A DNA stretch of 64,000 nucleotides from Sarcocystis neurona (Eukaryota; Apicomplexa; Conoidasida; Eucoccidiorida; Sarcocystidae), in contig KL647295.1 of assembly GCA_000727475.1 (NCBI GenBank), positions 1,241,985-1,305,984 on the forward strand, given 5' to 3'. Below the pieces are notes generated by a model. That model worked only from the letters and a program-made list of their open reading frames with translations. It made no database searches and was not told the DNA's origin. Shown piece after piece: positions 12,082-24,600 of this stretch; position 1 is the stretch's first letter; the number at the start of each line of letters is the position of its first letter. A program made the translations under genes and the position numbers.

Positions 12082-15000
12082 AGCACGCAGATAGAACCGT
12101 ACTATACGTATACCTGACTATATATATATATATATATGTACAGATGTGTCTGTACTGGACCCCATATATATATATATGTNNNNNNNNNNNNNNNNNNNNN
12201 NNNNNNNNNNNNNNNNNNNNNNNNNNNNNNNNNNNNNNNNNNNNNNNNNNNNNNNNNNNNNNNNNNNNNNNNNNNNNNNNNNNNNNNNNNNNNNNNNNNN
12301 NNNNNNNNNNNNNNNNNNNNNNNNNNNNNNNNNNNNNNNNNNNNNNNNNNNNNNNNNNNNNNNNNNNNNNNNNNNNNNNNNNNNNNNNNNNNNNNNNNNN
12401 NNNNNNNNNNNNNNNNNNNNNNNNNNNNNNNNNNNNNNNNNNNNNNNNNNNNNNNNNNNNNNNNNNNNNNNNNNNNNNNNNNNNNNNNNNNNNNNNNNNN
12501 NNNNNNNNNNNNNNNNNNNNNNNNNNNNNNNNNNNNNNNNNNNNNNNNNNNNNNNNNNNNNNNNNNNNNNNNNNNNNNNNNNNNNNNNNNNNNNNNNNNN
12601 NNNNNNNNNNNNNNNNNNNNNNNNNNNNNNNNNNNNNNNNNNNNNNNNNNNNNNNNNNNNNNNNNNNNNNNNNNNNNNNNNNNNNNNNNNNNNNNNNNNN
12701 NNNNNNNNNNNNNNNNNNNNNNNNNNNNNNNNNNNNNNNNNNNNNNNNNNNNNNNNNNNNNNNNNNNNNNNNNNNNNNNNNNNNNNNNNNNNNNNNNNNN
12801 NNNNNNNNNNNNNNNNNNNNNNNNNNNNNNNNNACTATATATATATATATATATATATATATGTGAGCACGCAGATAGAACCGTACTATACGTATACCTG
12901 ACTATATATATATATATATATGTACAGATGTGTCTGTACTGGACCCCATATATATATATATGTGCGTATGCATATTGAACCCATATATACGTATACTTTA
13001 CCATACAGATATATGTACAGGTGCACGTAGAAGCGAAGTCTACGTATGTATATATATAAGTGTAGATAGACGCGTACATCCATGTACACACATACACACT
13101 CCTGCGTGCGTGCAGAATTGTATCTGATGTGTGTGAGTATATATAGAGAGCATGTGATGCTGCTCCACAGTAGCTTCGACCCCCGGTCTGCTACACTTTT
13201 AGCGGCTGCTCGCTGCAACGTCGACGCGCTGTTGCTTCTCGACGGGCGCGGAGGTAGATTTTCTAACTTACTCTTTGCGCCCATCCCTCTCTGTCTTCTG
13301 TATACATGGCAAGCGCGTCTGTGTGCGTATGCTTTCGTCGAGGCACACCAACACGACCCGCTCGCTACACAGGGAGAAGTGCGGTAGATACTCCTGCTTG
13401 CTGCGCAGCGTCTCTATTCCTGCGCCTCTCAAGCTGCAGACTGCTGCTGCAGTGGGTGACACTACTACGTCCTACTTAATAACGTGTTTGTCCCAGTCTC
13501 TCGAAGACGAGACAACGAAGATGTATGGGTTGGCGCGTGCATCCCGGCAACGCGACCGAGGCTGACGTGGATCGATAGAGGCACACAGAGGGAGAGACAG
13601 AGAAGAAGAGAAGGAGGGGGCCACAAGAAGAGAAGGAAAAGAGCGAAAACTCGGTCGTCTGCGCCTACCCGCGGTACAGAGAGAGACGGCGGAGAAGTCG
13701 TCTGTACCTGCCACTTGTACAGAGAAAGGAAGAGACAAAGGAGCTCATCTACACCTATTACGTGTAGACAGAGGAAAAGAGACGCTTGCAGCAGCGTGTG
13801 TGCGTGTGTGAGCTACGTGTGGGGGTGTCTGCATGCGCCGGTGAAGGACAGGAAAAAGAGGACTCCGACGGTGGCTCTGCGTATGCGCTGTGTAGGCCAT
13901 GCTGCTGCGGCACACGTGGAAACTTGTGGTTCTGGACGAAGGACAAAAAATAAGAAATCCGCACTCTGCTGTGACCCTTGCCGTAAAACAGGTGCGTCCT
14001 GCTCTTTTTTTGTGGGCTGCGCACCAGCCCGCACAGAAGCGGCAGTATGAAACGCAGCAGCGGCAGCGATGGGGGCGCCGGTATGCCAGCAAGCGACAGC
14101 AGCAACAGCGGCGGCTGCCGCTAATGGCAACAGCAGTGGCGAGTAACAGGAGCAGCAGCAGAGGTGGCAGCTGCAGTTGTAGGTCATAAGAGGGACAGCA
14201 GCAGCAGCAGCACAGGGCAACGGCAGCAGCAGAGGCGGCGGGGGTCGCAGGAGCAGCAGCAGCACACGGCCATGCCGGCAAGACAACAAAGGTGGAGCAG
14301 CAGCAGAGGGGGTTCACTGCAGCAAGCCAGCAGCAGCGGACAGTGAAGAGAAACAGTTGCAAAGCAAGAGTCGGAAGTCGAAGCAGATAAACAACTACGG
14401 GATACAGAGTAGAACAAAGGCGGCGCAAATACTGTCGCGTGGTGCAGCAGGAAGAGAAGCAGCAACAGCAGCAGCAACGCGAGTGGCAACAGCAGCAGCA
14501 ACACGAGTAGCAACAGCAGCGGCAACGGCAGCAGCAACAGCAACAGGCCGTCGACGTGGATCTGAAAGAACGCCGCAGGCGTGTCGCACGCAAGCAGCAG
14601 GAGAAGACTCCGGGGCATTCGCACGGGCGGGACGCATGGTTCGTGGACGTCTATTCTCTTCCTCGTGCTGGGCCTTCTGCTGCTTGGCGTATCTCTCTCT
14701 GTTTAGGAAAGCGCCGCCGTTGTCTGCTTTTCTTTCTGCTGTGAACGCTGCTGCTGCTTTTTTATGGGTGACGTGCTGCTGCTGCAGCCCTGATTTGCTG
14801 CAGCTGCTGCTCCCACGCTGCCTGCTGACGTTTTTCCGCCAACTGCTGCTTCACTGCTGCTGCTGTTGCGGCGACTATGCACACGTCCTTTCCGCCCGTG
14901 CTGCTGCTGCGGTGGCTGCACCATATGCTCCTGCTGCTGCTTTTCAGCCCTTCCTGCTGCCGCCGCTGCTTTTTTTTTTCTTCTTCTTCTGGTGGTGCTG

Positions 15001-18000
15001 CACTTTTGGCTGGTGCGTTTTTTGCGAATTCTTCGCCAGCTGTTCCTAACGGTGCCGCGCTCGTCCCGCGTCTGCTGCCTCATCATATTGTGCCCTTCTT
15101 CCGTCCGTACCTGCTGCCGATCCAGACGCTGTGTGTGCTGCAGATGCGCCTGTTGCTTCTGTTGCTTCTTCTGCTGTTCCTCCTTCTGCTATCACTGCTG
15201 CTTCACCTGTTATTGCCGCTGCCAGTGATGCCGACATTACTGCTGCTGCTTCTTCTTCCACTGCCTCTGCTGCTACTGCCGCCCCTGCTGTTACTCCTGC
15301 CTCTGCTGTTGTTCCTGCTTCTGCCGTTGTCCCTGCGTCTGCTGTTATTCCTGCTGCTACCGCGGCTGCTGTTTCTGCTGCTTCTCTTGCCGGTCACTGC
15401 TGCTGGTCCTGCCTCTGCGGTTATTACTGCTACTGCTACTGCTGCAGTTGCAGACGCCGCATCGGCTGTTGCTGTCAGCCACGCCTATCCAAAACAATTT
15501 GCAGGAGCTCTGGGCGCTGCTGGACTTCGTAGCCCCGGGCTGCCTCGGCACCTTGCCCGTCTTTCTTGAGCAAGTTGCTGAGCCCATTACTATGGTAGGT
15601 TTCTCCACATTTCACAAGAAGCAAAAGAAAATGTGCGGGGAGGAAAGGTTCACGTAAGGAAAATAGCAATATATATATATATATATAACAGCAAAAACAG
15701 TACATATATATATACATATATGTATATATGTATGTATATATATATATATATATATGAATGTGTGGTGGTGTTGGATTGGCGGTGCTGCAGGAGCTGTAGG
15801 TGATGCTTCAGTACTGCAGCTGCTTTTGCGTTGCTACTTCTGCTCGGCTTTCTCTGCCGCTCACGCCGTTGCTCTTACGTAGTGCGACAGCGCTGCTGAG
15901 CTGCTGCTGCGTCTGCAGTGTGCGTCGCTGCTGCTGTAATGCCGCTGTTCACATTTGAAGTGTCTTCATTTATTCAGCAGCCCCCCCGCGGCCTTCCTGG
16001 GCGGCCGTAGATTCCAGCAGCCTGCCCTGCCGTCCTAGACGTGCTTCTCACGCACGTTGCATGCCGCAGAGCTCGTCTGCAGAAACGCGGCATTGCTGCT
16101 GCTGCTGCGCCGCACTGCGTCTGCTGCCCTGCCATTGCTGGAGCAGTAATATAGCAGTAGTGATAGCATGGTAGTAGATTGCTCCTCCTGGTGCTGGCAG
16201 TTCCCTCTCGGTGTGCGTTGCTTCACCTGCTGCTGCTGCTGTTGCATCTCCTGCGCCTTTCTCTCCTTGTTGACGCAGGGCGTCGGTGTTGCTGCGGGAC
16301 TGATGCTGCGGCGCCGGCTCCTTCTGTCTCCCTGCTGTTGCTGCATGTGTGGAGTGAGGACGCAGAGACCGTCACCCTGCCGTGGGGCTGTGTAGTGTGT
16401 CGTTCTCGAGCGGATGCCTCACGCGTCGAACGTGGCTCTACCTGTGTAAAACGCGGCTGCTGCTGAACAGCGCTGCGCATTTCCTGCGGGCAGTGCTGCT
16501 GCTGCGCCAAGTGCTGCTGCACCACTCCTCCTCCTGCTGCTTCCTCTGCTGTATGTACTAGAAGTCCCTGCTGCTGCTGCTCTATCCTGCTGACAGCGCT
16601 GCCGTATTTTGACATTGCCATTCCTACCTTTCGCTGTTGGAGATACAGCTGCCGCAGTCTTTGGTGCTGCGACAGCCACTACTGCCGTCTGGCGCCGTCG
16701 TCGTCTGGTGCTCCTTTCACGAAAAACGCTCGCCATTGCTGCAGCGTCTCCTGCCGCTGTTGTCTCCTGCGGCTGCGGCTGCTGCCGCTTCTGATGGGGC
16801 TGCTTCTCCTCCTGCTGCTGATCGTTGGTGCCGTTACTGCTGCTGCGCATGCCTGTTCTAATGCCGGAGCTGTCGCTGTTGTAAAGGGGTGCTGTCTGCT
16901 GGTGTTTTTTCCTGCGCTGCGGCCGTTGCTATGACCCGCTGCTGCTGTCTCCTCCTGCCGTCTCCGGCTGCTGTCTTCTGCTGCTGTCTCCCGCTGCTGT
17001 TGGCACGCTCCAGGGCGGATATGCGGGAGCATCTCGCGAGCGCGTGGAGACCGCATATCGCTGCGCATGCGTTCTGCGGAAAGTCGCGCTGCCGTTAATT
17101 CTGAGGCGGTCGAAGGCTGAGATGCAGCATATTCTTCAACTACCCAAGAAGGCCGAAGAAGTAATAATAGGCATGCGCTTCTGTCTCTCCCTGTCTCAAC
17201 GCGCGCCGGCATCTGCTGATACTTCTCACTGCTTCGTCCTACTTGCACATGCCGAGAATATCTACACGTTAAAATCACTGCGATTGCTGTCCTCTGTATG
17301 CGACTCCACGTACCATACCCTTGCTACTACTACCACTCTTACAACTACCGTGACCGCATCCTTCTATCGTCTGTAATATATATATATATATACATGTGTG
17401 CATATCTATCTATCTTTCTATGTCTCTATATATCTGTCCTCATCTGAAGATCTTTTGCAGATAAATGTAGATACACGCTTCTGTTTCTGTAGATGCCAAT
17501 GTGGTTGTGTCCGTCAGGGCCTTCAACTCCATGTAGCTATACATTTATATATATATATATATGTATATGTGTGTACACACATAAATGTACGTATATATCT
17601 ATTTATATGTGTGTTATGTATAGTGTGTGGGGTTATGGCACTGCACGAGGCGAAAGCACCTTCTGCTGGTGCTGAAGAAAACTGCAGAAGGAGGCTGACC
17701 GCGTCTCCCCTTCTGCGACGTGCTTCGCAACGGCGGTCCTGTCGCCAGTCATCGCGTCTCTTTTTCGTAGTGAGACGTCTTTTTGCGTCTTCTTCGTCTT
17801 CCAGTCGGTCCCCGTTCGTTTCGCCTTCTCCTCCTCCCCTTCTGTCTGCGTCTCCTTGTCGCTATGTGTCTCTCTGTCTCCTAGCGGCAGCGCATGCACG
17901 AGTGTGCGCGGTGGCCGTGCCTCCATGTGTGTAATAACTATTTGTATGGATGTATGGCGGAAGTGGCGGCTCTGCCGTCGTTTGTACATCCACGTATATG

Positions 18001-21000
18001 GTTCGGGTCTCTCACTAGAGAGTTTTCCACACTTTTTTGTCGGGGTACATCTGCAGCGGAACAGGTGCTGCCTCTTGGGCGCGCAGCAACAGAAGAAATT
18101 GGGACAAAGAAGCGCATGGCACCCGCCTCTCTCCGTCTATTCCGGCAGTATTAGTGCGTCCCTACGCTCCGTGTCGAGACTTCCTTTTCGCCCCTTGTCT
18201 CCCTGGCCTCCCGTGTGTCTCCGTGTCTCCAATGTACGGGAAGTGCACATATACGCTGTCCACGCATGCAGGCAGAAGATGTGTGCATCGGTCGATGTAT
18301 ATGCTTGTGTATTTGGTAGACGGACTCACCTAGGTATATACATATGTACAGAGAAAAGGAAGAGAGACGAGAAAGTTCTCATCCTTTTACGTATGTAGAT
18401 AGAGAGAGGAGAGGGAAAAGAGGAGAGTATTTGTTGCCTCCGTGAAGTGCATGTTGACTGCGTGGCGCTGCGGGAGCAGCCGTGTGTTTGTCAGTCTTCA
18501 TATCTCCGCTACTTCTCGCATGCGCTTCCATAAAGTAAGGGGAAGAAAGTGAGTGTCCGACGCCGAAGCCAATGTTCTCTGTCCTTTTCCGTTCACTCGT
18601 GGTTCTCTTCCATATATCTGACGCAATGTGCACGTTGCAGTATGAGGAGGTAATGAAAAGCGCAGCAGCTTCTCCGTGGTTTTGCCCTTGAAGAATTCTT
18701 GTCGAGACGGCTTCTTCGAGAAACAGCGCGGCTGTTCAACTTCGCCACCGTCCCTCCCCGTCGCCGTCCCCGTCCGTTGTTTGCTTGCGTGCGTCTGTCT
18801 GGCTGCGTATTTTCTCGCGGACGTGCGGATGCTCGAATGCATGCGCCTGTACGCGTCTATAACAAGGGTGGGCCTGAAAGGCATGTGTACGCAATACGTA
18901 GAAACAGATTTAGCCACACATATATGCATATTCATATGTGCGTATACTTACGTACATACACCTTCATACACGTACATAAACGTACACACACCTACACACA
19001 TGCGTGTGTTAATGTATGCACATACATGCGTATACACATACATATACATACACACATACCTAGTTACATACGTCCATATACGTACACACGTATACATACA
19101 TATATAGATACAAATACATACATACATATACATCTATGTACATACACATACATATACGTGCATACACACATGCATACATACATGCATATATACCTTATAT
19201 ACATACAGATCTACATATACATACATATCCATACATATATTATATATTTATGTGTATATATGTGTACGTGGAGTTACATGCAAATGCGTAGAAGGTACGC
19301 CTGTATACGTCCAGCTCTATACAAAACATATGTATGCGTGTGCTCGTCTTTGTCGAGAGAGGCGCACACACATATACATATATGTGTAGGATAAGTAGAC
19401 ATGAATATCTAAACGAACACCTGTATAGGTGGGTCTTTATCGACTATAGGTGTGCTTTTGAACAGACACCTCTGTCTGTGTAGGGGTTCCTTCTGCAGGA
19501 GAAAAGAGGGGAAGAGAGATCCACATATATGTATGGGCGTCTTTCATCTTCGTTTGTGTGGGCGTACGTGTGGTCATTCAACGCGGACGCCTGCGTGTGG
19601 ACTTCCTGCTGCAAACTTTTCGAGAAGAAATGCTGTGTCGCGACTGTCCAGGTGCTCCTCTGCCACATGACGGCGCAGCAGTATCTGCTCTACGTCGACT
19701 TTTTGGCCACGCACGAGCAGCTGTTGAAGAAGCTGCAGCAGAGCCCCGCAGGCGAAGGGCCGACAGCAGCAGAAGAAGACAAGAAAAGGTGGAGATCTCT
19801 CTTCGCCCTCTCCGTCCTCAGGAAGATTGCAAACCACCCAGATCTGCTTCTTGCGCATAACCCCGTCCTTCCTGCCGACTACGGCAACCCTGCCAGGCAC
19901 GTTCCTTCGTTCATTGCTCCGTCTGCTTCTCCTCGTTCTGCTGCTTCTGCTGTTGCTGCTCCTGCTGCTGTCACGGCTGCTTCTAGCGCTCCTCTTGCTG
20001 TTGGTTCGAGTGCAGCGGATGCGTTTGTTGCCGGTGCACTTTCGCCTGCTGCTGCTCCTGCCGCCATTCCGCTTCATCTAGCGCTCGCCTTGCAGCTACT
20101 ACGGCTAGTGTTGGTTCTGCTACCGCGGGGTGTGTGCTGCTGGTCCTACTGCTGCTCTTGCTACTGCCGCTGCGTCTTTGCCCCGCCCCTGTTGCTGCTG
20201 CCACAACTGGTGCTACTTCTCCTACTGCTGCTCGTGCCGCTCCTGCTACTACAGCTACAACTGCTGCTTCCTCTGCCAGTGCAGTTCCTGCCGTGGCTGC
20301 TGCTGCTGCTGCGCTGCTCCTGCTGCTACAGCTACTACCGCTGCTCCCGTTTGGTACTGCAGTTCCTGCCGTCGCTGTTACGGGTACGTGTCTGCTGCGT
20401 CTCCTGCCGCCTCTCCTGCTGCTGCTGCTCAGGTAGCGGTGCTGCTTCCCCGGCTGCCGCCCTCCCACCGCTGCCAAGGTGCCGCTGCCGTTTTTGTTGC
20501 GCCGCTTTCTGGTACTGCTGCTGCTACTTCTTCATCTGCAGGTGTGAGTCCAGTTGCCCGGGTGGTCCGTTGCCTCTGCTTGCCTGCCTGTCTCTGGCGC
20601 TGCTCTGTCGCTGCTGCGCTGTGCTTCCTGCCCCTGCTGCTGACAGCGCTTTTGCCGCGCGCCCATCTGCGCTCGAGTCGTGCCGCTTACGGAAATGCTG
20701 ACCAAAGCCTGGGCGCGACGGCGTAGCTCTCTGTCCACCTCATTGAGTGCCGCTCGAGACGCGACTTCCTTCATTTATTTCTGACTGTCCACTTCTACGT
20801 CTCTCCGTCTCGGCATGCGTTTGTACAGTTCTATCCTACTTTGCGTATCGCTTCCTTCCTCCCTCGTTTTCGCACTCTCTCTACAAATATATATGTATAT
20901 ATATATGTATATATATGTATATACACGCATATGTATGTGTGTATTCATATATATATAGAGAGAGAGAGAGAGACACGCGTACCTGTGTATATATATATAT

Positions 21001-21617
21001 ATATGTATATGCATATACGCATATGTATGCATGTATGTATGTATATACGTATATGTATGTATGTATATACTTACCTGGGTGTATAGAGGAAGCTGCTGCT
21101 ATCGAGGCGGTGTGTGTGGCTGCGGGTCGACAGAGCACCGGCTGGTGGAAATTCCTCTCCTCCGCAACGGCCGATGAATGTGCGTGGATGTAGAAGGCCA
21201 CGCTTCGAACAGATCGACGTCGTTTTCTCTGTATCTGTCCCTTCCTGTGCAACGGCCCGACTTTCGCCCCCTTCTCGCTATCCTCAGAGCGAAGGCGGGA
21301 GTATATTTTACGTGTATGAGACGTCTACCCACACACAGCTGCCAGCCTCCGTAGAGAACTTCCTCGGCCTGCTTCTTTTCTATGTTTACGTATATACAAA
21401 CGTCGCCCCGCCTCTGGCCCAGAGCGTACATCGTCGTCTGCATGAACCTGTTGGAGTTGGGAAAGGACCCGGTTGGGAAAGGACCCGTACATTACTCTCT
21501 CTCTACGTGTAAATGCGTACATCTGTACCGCCTATATATATATATATACATATGTGTATGTGTGAAGTCAACAGAGACACGGCGGCTACAGCGTTGCGCC
21601 TTTCTTTACGTGTACCC

Positions 21618-21648
<31 letters not shown>

Positions 21649-24600
21649 CTATATATATATATATATATCGGTGTCGGTTGCAGTAACGCGCCGTCGTACG
21701 TACGTATATATATGCGTGTGACGATTTCAGTGACCCGTGTTCCTCTTCATACGTACGTGTACACGCGCATATATATTTATATATGGATATAGAATATGTA
21801 GCGACCGACCTTCCTCTACAGACCACTTCCAGTGACACAATTTTCTGTACGTCTGCGCTGCAAATTCTAACACGCGTGAATTTCTATCATCTGTCTGTGT
21901 CTCTCTCCGAATCTCTCTCTCTCTATATATACACAAACCTACGTGTAGCTGCTCTCTGTCTCTTTGAATACATATCTATATATATACATATCTACGTGGA
22001 GCTGCTCTCTCGCTTCCCGAATATATACATATATATATATATATCTACGTGTAGCTGCGACGGTCTTTGTTTGTTGCTGGATGCTGTGCCCTGGTGGCTC
22101 TCAGGGGGGGGAAGCTGCTAGTGCTGCGGGAAGTGCTGCGTGTGTGGAAGGCAGAAGGACGACGGGTGCTCTTGTTCACGCAGACTGTACAAATGCTCGA
22201 CATAATCCAAGCGTTCGTCCGAGGAGATTTTGGAGACGTGCTGCAAGCAGAGCAGGCAGGTGGTCCCGGTGGGGGGCAGTGCGACAGCAGCGGCAGCAGC
22301 AGTCGCAGCAGCGGCAACGATGGCAGCGGTAGCAAGAGCACCAGCAATAGCAAGAGCACCAGCAGCAGCAGAAACAACAGCAGGAGCAGCAGCAGGCACA
22401 ACCGAAGCAGTAGCAGCAGGAGCAGCAGCAGCGAGAGAAGGGCCGCGACCGGCGGCGACGACAGCAGCAGGCGCCAGAGCTGCAGGAGTCGTTCCAATAG
22501 CGGAGAACGCAGCAGTGGCGGGAGTACCGGTGGAAGAGAAAACCAGGCGCAGCAGGCGCAGCAGGCAGGTGCTGCTACGTGCGGACGAGGAAACGAAGAA
22601 ACAGAAAAAGGAGAAGAGAAGGACAAGGAAGAAGGAGGAAGAAGAAATGCAGGATACAAATACTTGAGACTTGATGGACGGGTGCCGGTCGCCCGACGAC
22701 TTCGCATCATAGACACCTTCCAGAGAGACGAGGTGGGCGACAGCGGCGCGTGACCAGGCTGCTCTTCCTTCAAAGAAACGTCTGTGTATTTCTCTCTGTG
22801 TCCCGCGGCATCTGTGGACTCTGCGAACACATGTGTACACGTCTCTCTACATACATCTGTGTATTTGCAGAAGTTTCTGTCCGTGCTGATTCGTACATAT
22901 ACACATGTGTGTGCACACGTATGTGTAACTGCAAAAACTACGACATTTGTGAGTATGTGTTGAGCTCTGCGTCCACACACAAGTGTGTGTGTGTGTGTGA
23001 AGGCCAAGAAGCCATATGTGTGTCTACGTATTTCTAGAGAGAGCAACAGCTGTCTATCTGCAGCATTCCTGTGTACGTACGTATATGTGTATGTAGATAA
23101 TTGTGTGAGCATGAGCACAAAGGAGTGCGTCTGTAGGTTTGTCACAAGGGGTTTTGTGCATTTGCGTGAAGGTGGTAATTGCGGGAAGGTGGTGGGTGGG
23201 TCGGCGTCTGCGGGTCTGCAGGAGCTGTCGCGTCCCGAGCGCCGGTTCCCGAGAGATAACCACCCGTCTGCATGCGCGCGCGCGCCTGTGTTTGCATGCG
23301 GTCTTGAGCTTCTGTCTGTGCTCGCCCAGCAACAGGCCCCCTGGGCCAGGCGAGTCTGTGTGCACCTCCATCTGCGGAGTGGACCTGCCTGCCGACAGCC
23401 AGCGACAGAGAGCGGCGGAAACACGTAGAAACAGAGACAGACACGCGCATGCACTCGCACGTGCGAAGAAATATGCGGAGACAGAGGGCAGAGGACCATC
23501 CTCCGCAGCGCGTGGCGACAAGACAGCGTCTCACGTCTCGCGCTGCGCGCATCCGTGGGAGTCCGCCGCGGACCGACCCCCGAGTCACACACATGCGGAA
23601 TAGGGAGGCATATGCGCACTACCCACACGTATAAATAGTCCGTGCATATATATGTAGGTGCGTGTGTACGAGAAGGGAGATAAACTTGCGGGCAGAGAGA
23701 AACGAATGCGAGAGAGAGAAGGAGGGCGACAGAAAGAAAGACAGAGACACACGAGACACACGGATATATCCCTCTGTGTGCGTGTGCAGACCGCGTGCGC
23801 GCAGCGGCCTCTCTTCACGTGCGTATGCGTGTGTGGTAGGGGGGGGGGGTGGGGGGCACACCGGGGAAGCGAAGCCCGAAGGAAGAGAAAAACGACCAGC
23901 GAGAATGCGAGCGAGCACGGAGAGACAGAGGGAGAGATAGAGAGAGAGGGAGAAACGTAGAGCAGCAAAGTCGTATGGTATGCGTCCAGACGTAGACCAG
24001 GGTTCTCCCAGAGGTGGATCGACAGTTCTGCAGTCTTGAGTTGTGAAGGAAGACCGGATACTCCTCTCCTGCTGAAGCTTCGTTCTTCCCCGTAGACGGC
24101 GTGTCCACATATATATGTGTGGGTGGGGGTGAAGGATAGGAGACGTCCGCTTCTCTCTTTCTGTCCGTGTTTCTCTGGGTGTATGTATGGATGGGTGTAC
24201 ACGCACAGGTGTGTATGTAGAGAGGTGTGTGGGTGCGTACAAGTTTTTCTGTGGCTGGCGGAGTGTGCGTCTGGAGATACATGCGGAGCTGCTGCTGCCC
24301 CTGCTGTTTGTTGCGCTGCTGTGAGGCAGTCGTACTTTCTGCTGCTGCTCACCACGCGCGTCGGAGGAGTGGGCCTCAACATCACCGCTGCCGACCGCGT
24401 CGTCATCGTCGATCCGGACTGGAATCCCATGACTGACATGCAGGTCTCTTCTTCTTCTTATTCTTTGTTTTCTTCTTCTTCTTCTTCCTCTTCGTCTTCT
24501 TCTTCCTCCTCTTTGGCTCCTTCTTGCTGCTGCTGCCCCAAGCACCGCTGTGCTGCTCGTCTCTGCAAATTAGTTTTTGTACTGCCTTGCTGCTTGTTAC

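Larger units (their letters stand above)
9247..13895 (+). other. CSB intron 3 (4.6 kb, contains assembly gap)
   Basis: Largest intron. It holds a pyrimidine-rich TTCTT/CTCC tract (9740-9960), GC-rich unassigned sequence (9960-10430), extended ACAC/TATA microsatellites (10980-11600) and the N run at 12180-12833. The exon on either side joins cleanly (RTHL to AMLLRHTWK), so no missing exon is required, but the gap prevents certainty. Confidence 0.8.

Noticed and set aside
12102..13097. Frames of 250-331 codons spanning the N run
   Set aside because: They exist only because Ns contain no stop codons.
19897..20701. Continuation of CSB exon 7 frame through the CTG block
   Set aside because: Encodes Leu/Cys/Ala runs and would separate DYGNP from GGKLLVL, which are adjacent in all relatives.
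22045..23628. 527-codon open frame on the minus strand
   Set aside because: It lies antisense to CSB exon 8 and intron 8, is Leu/Ser/His/Arg-rich filler without motifs, and arises because the AGC repeat and intron lack stops in that frame.
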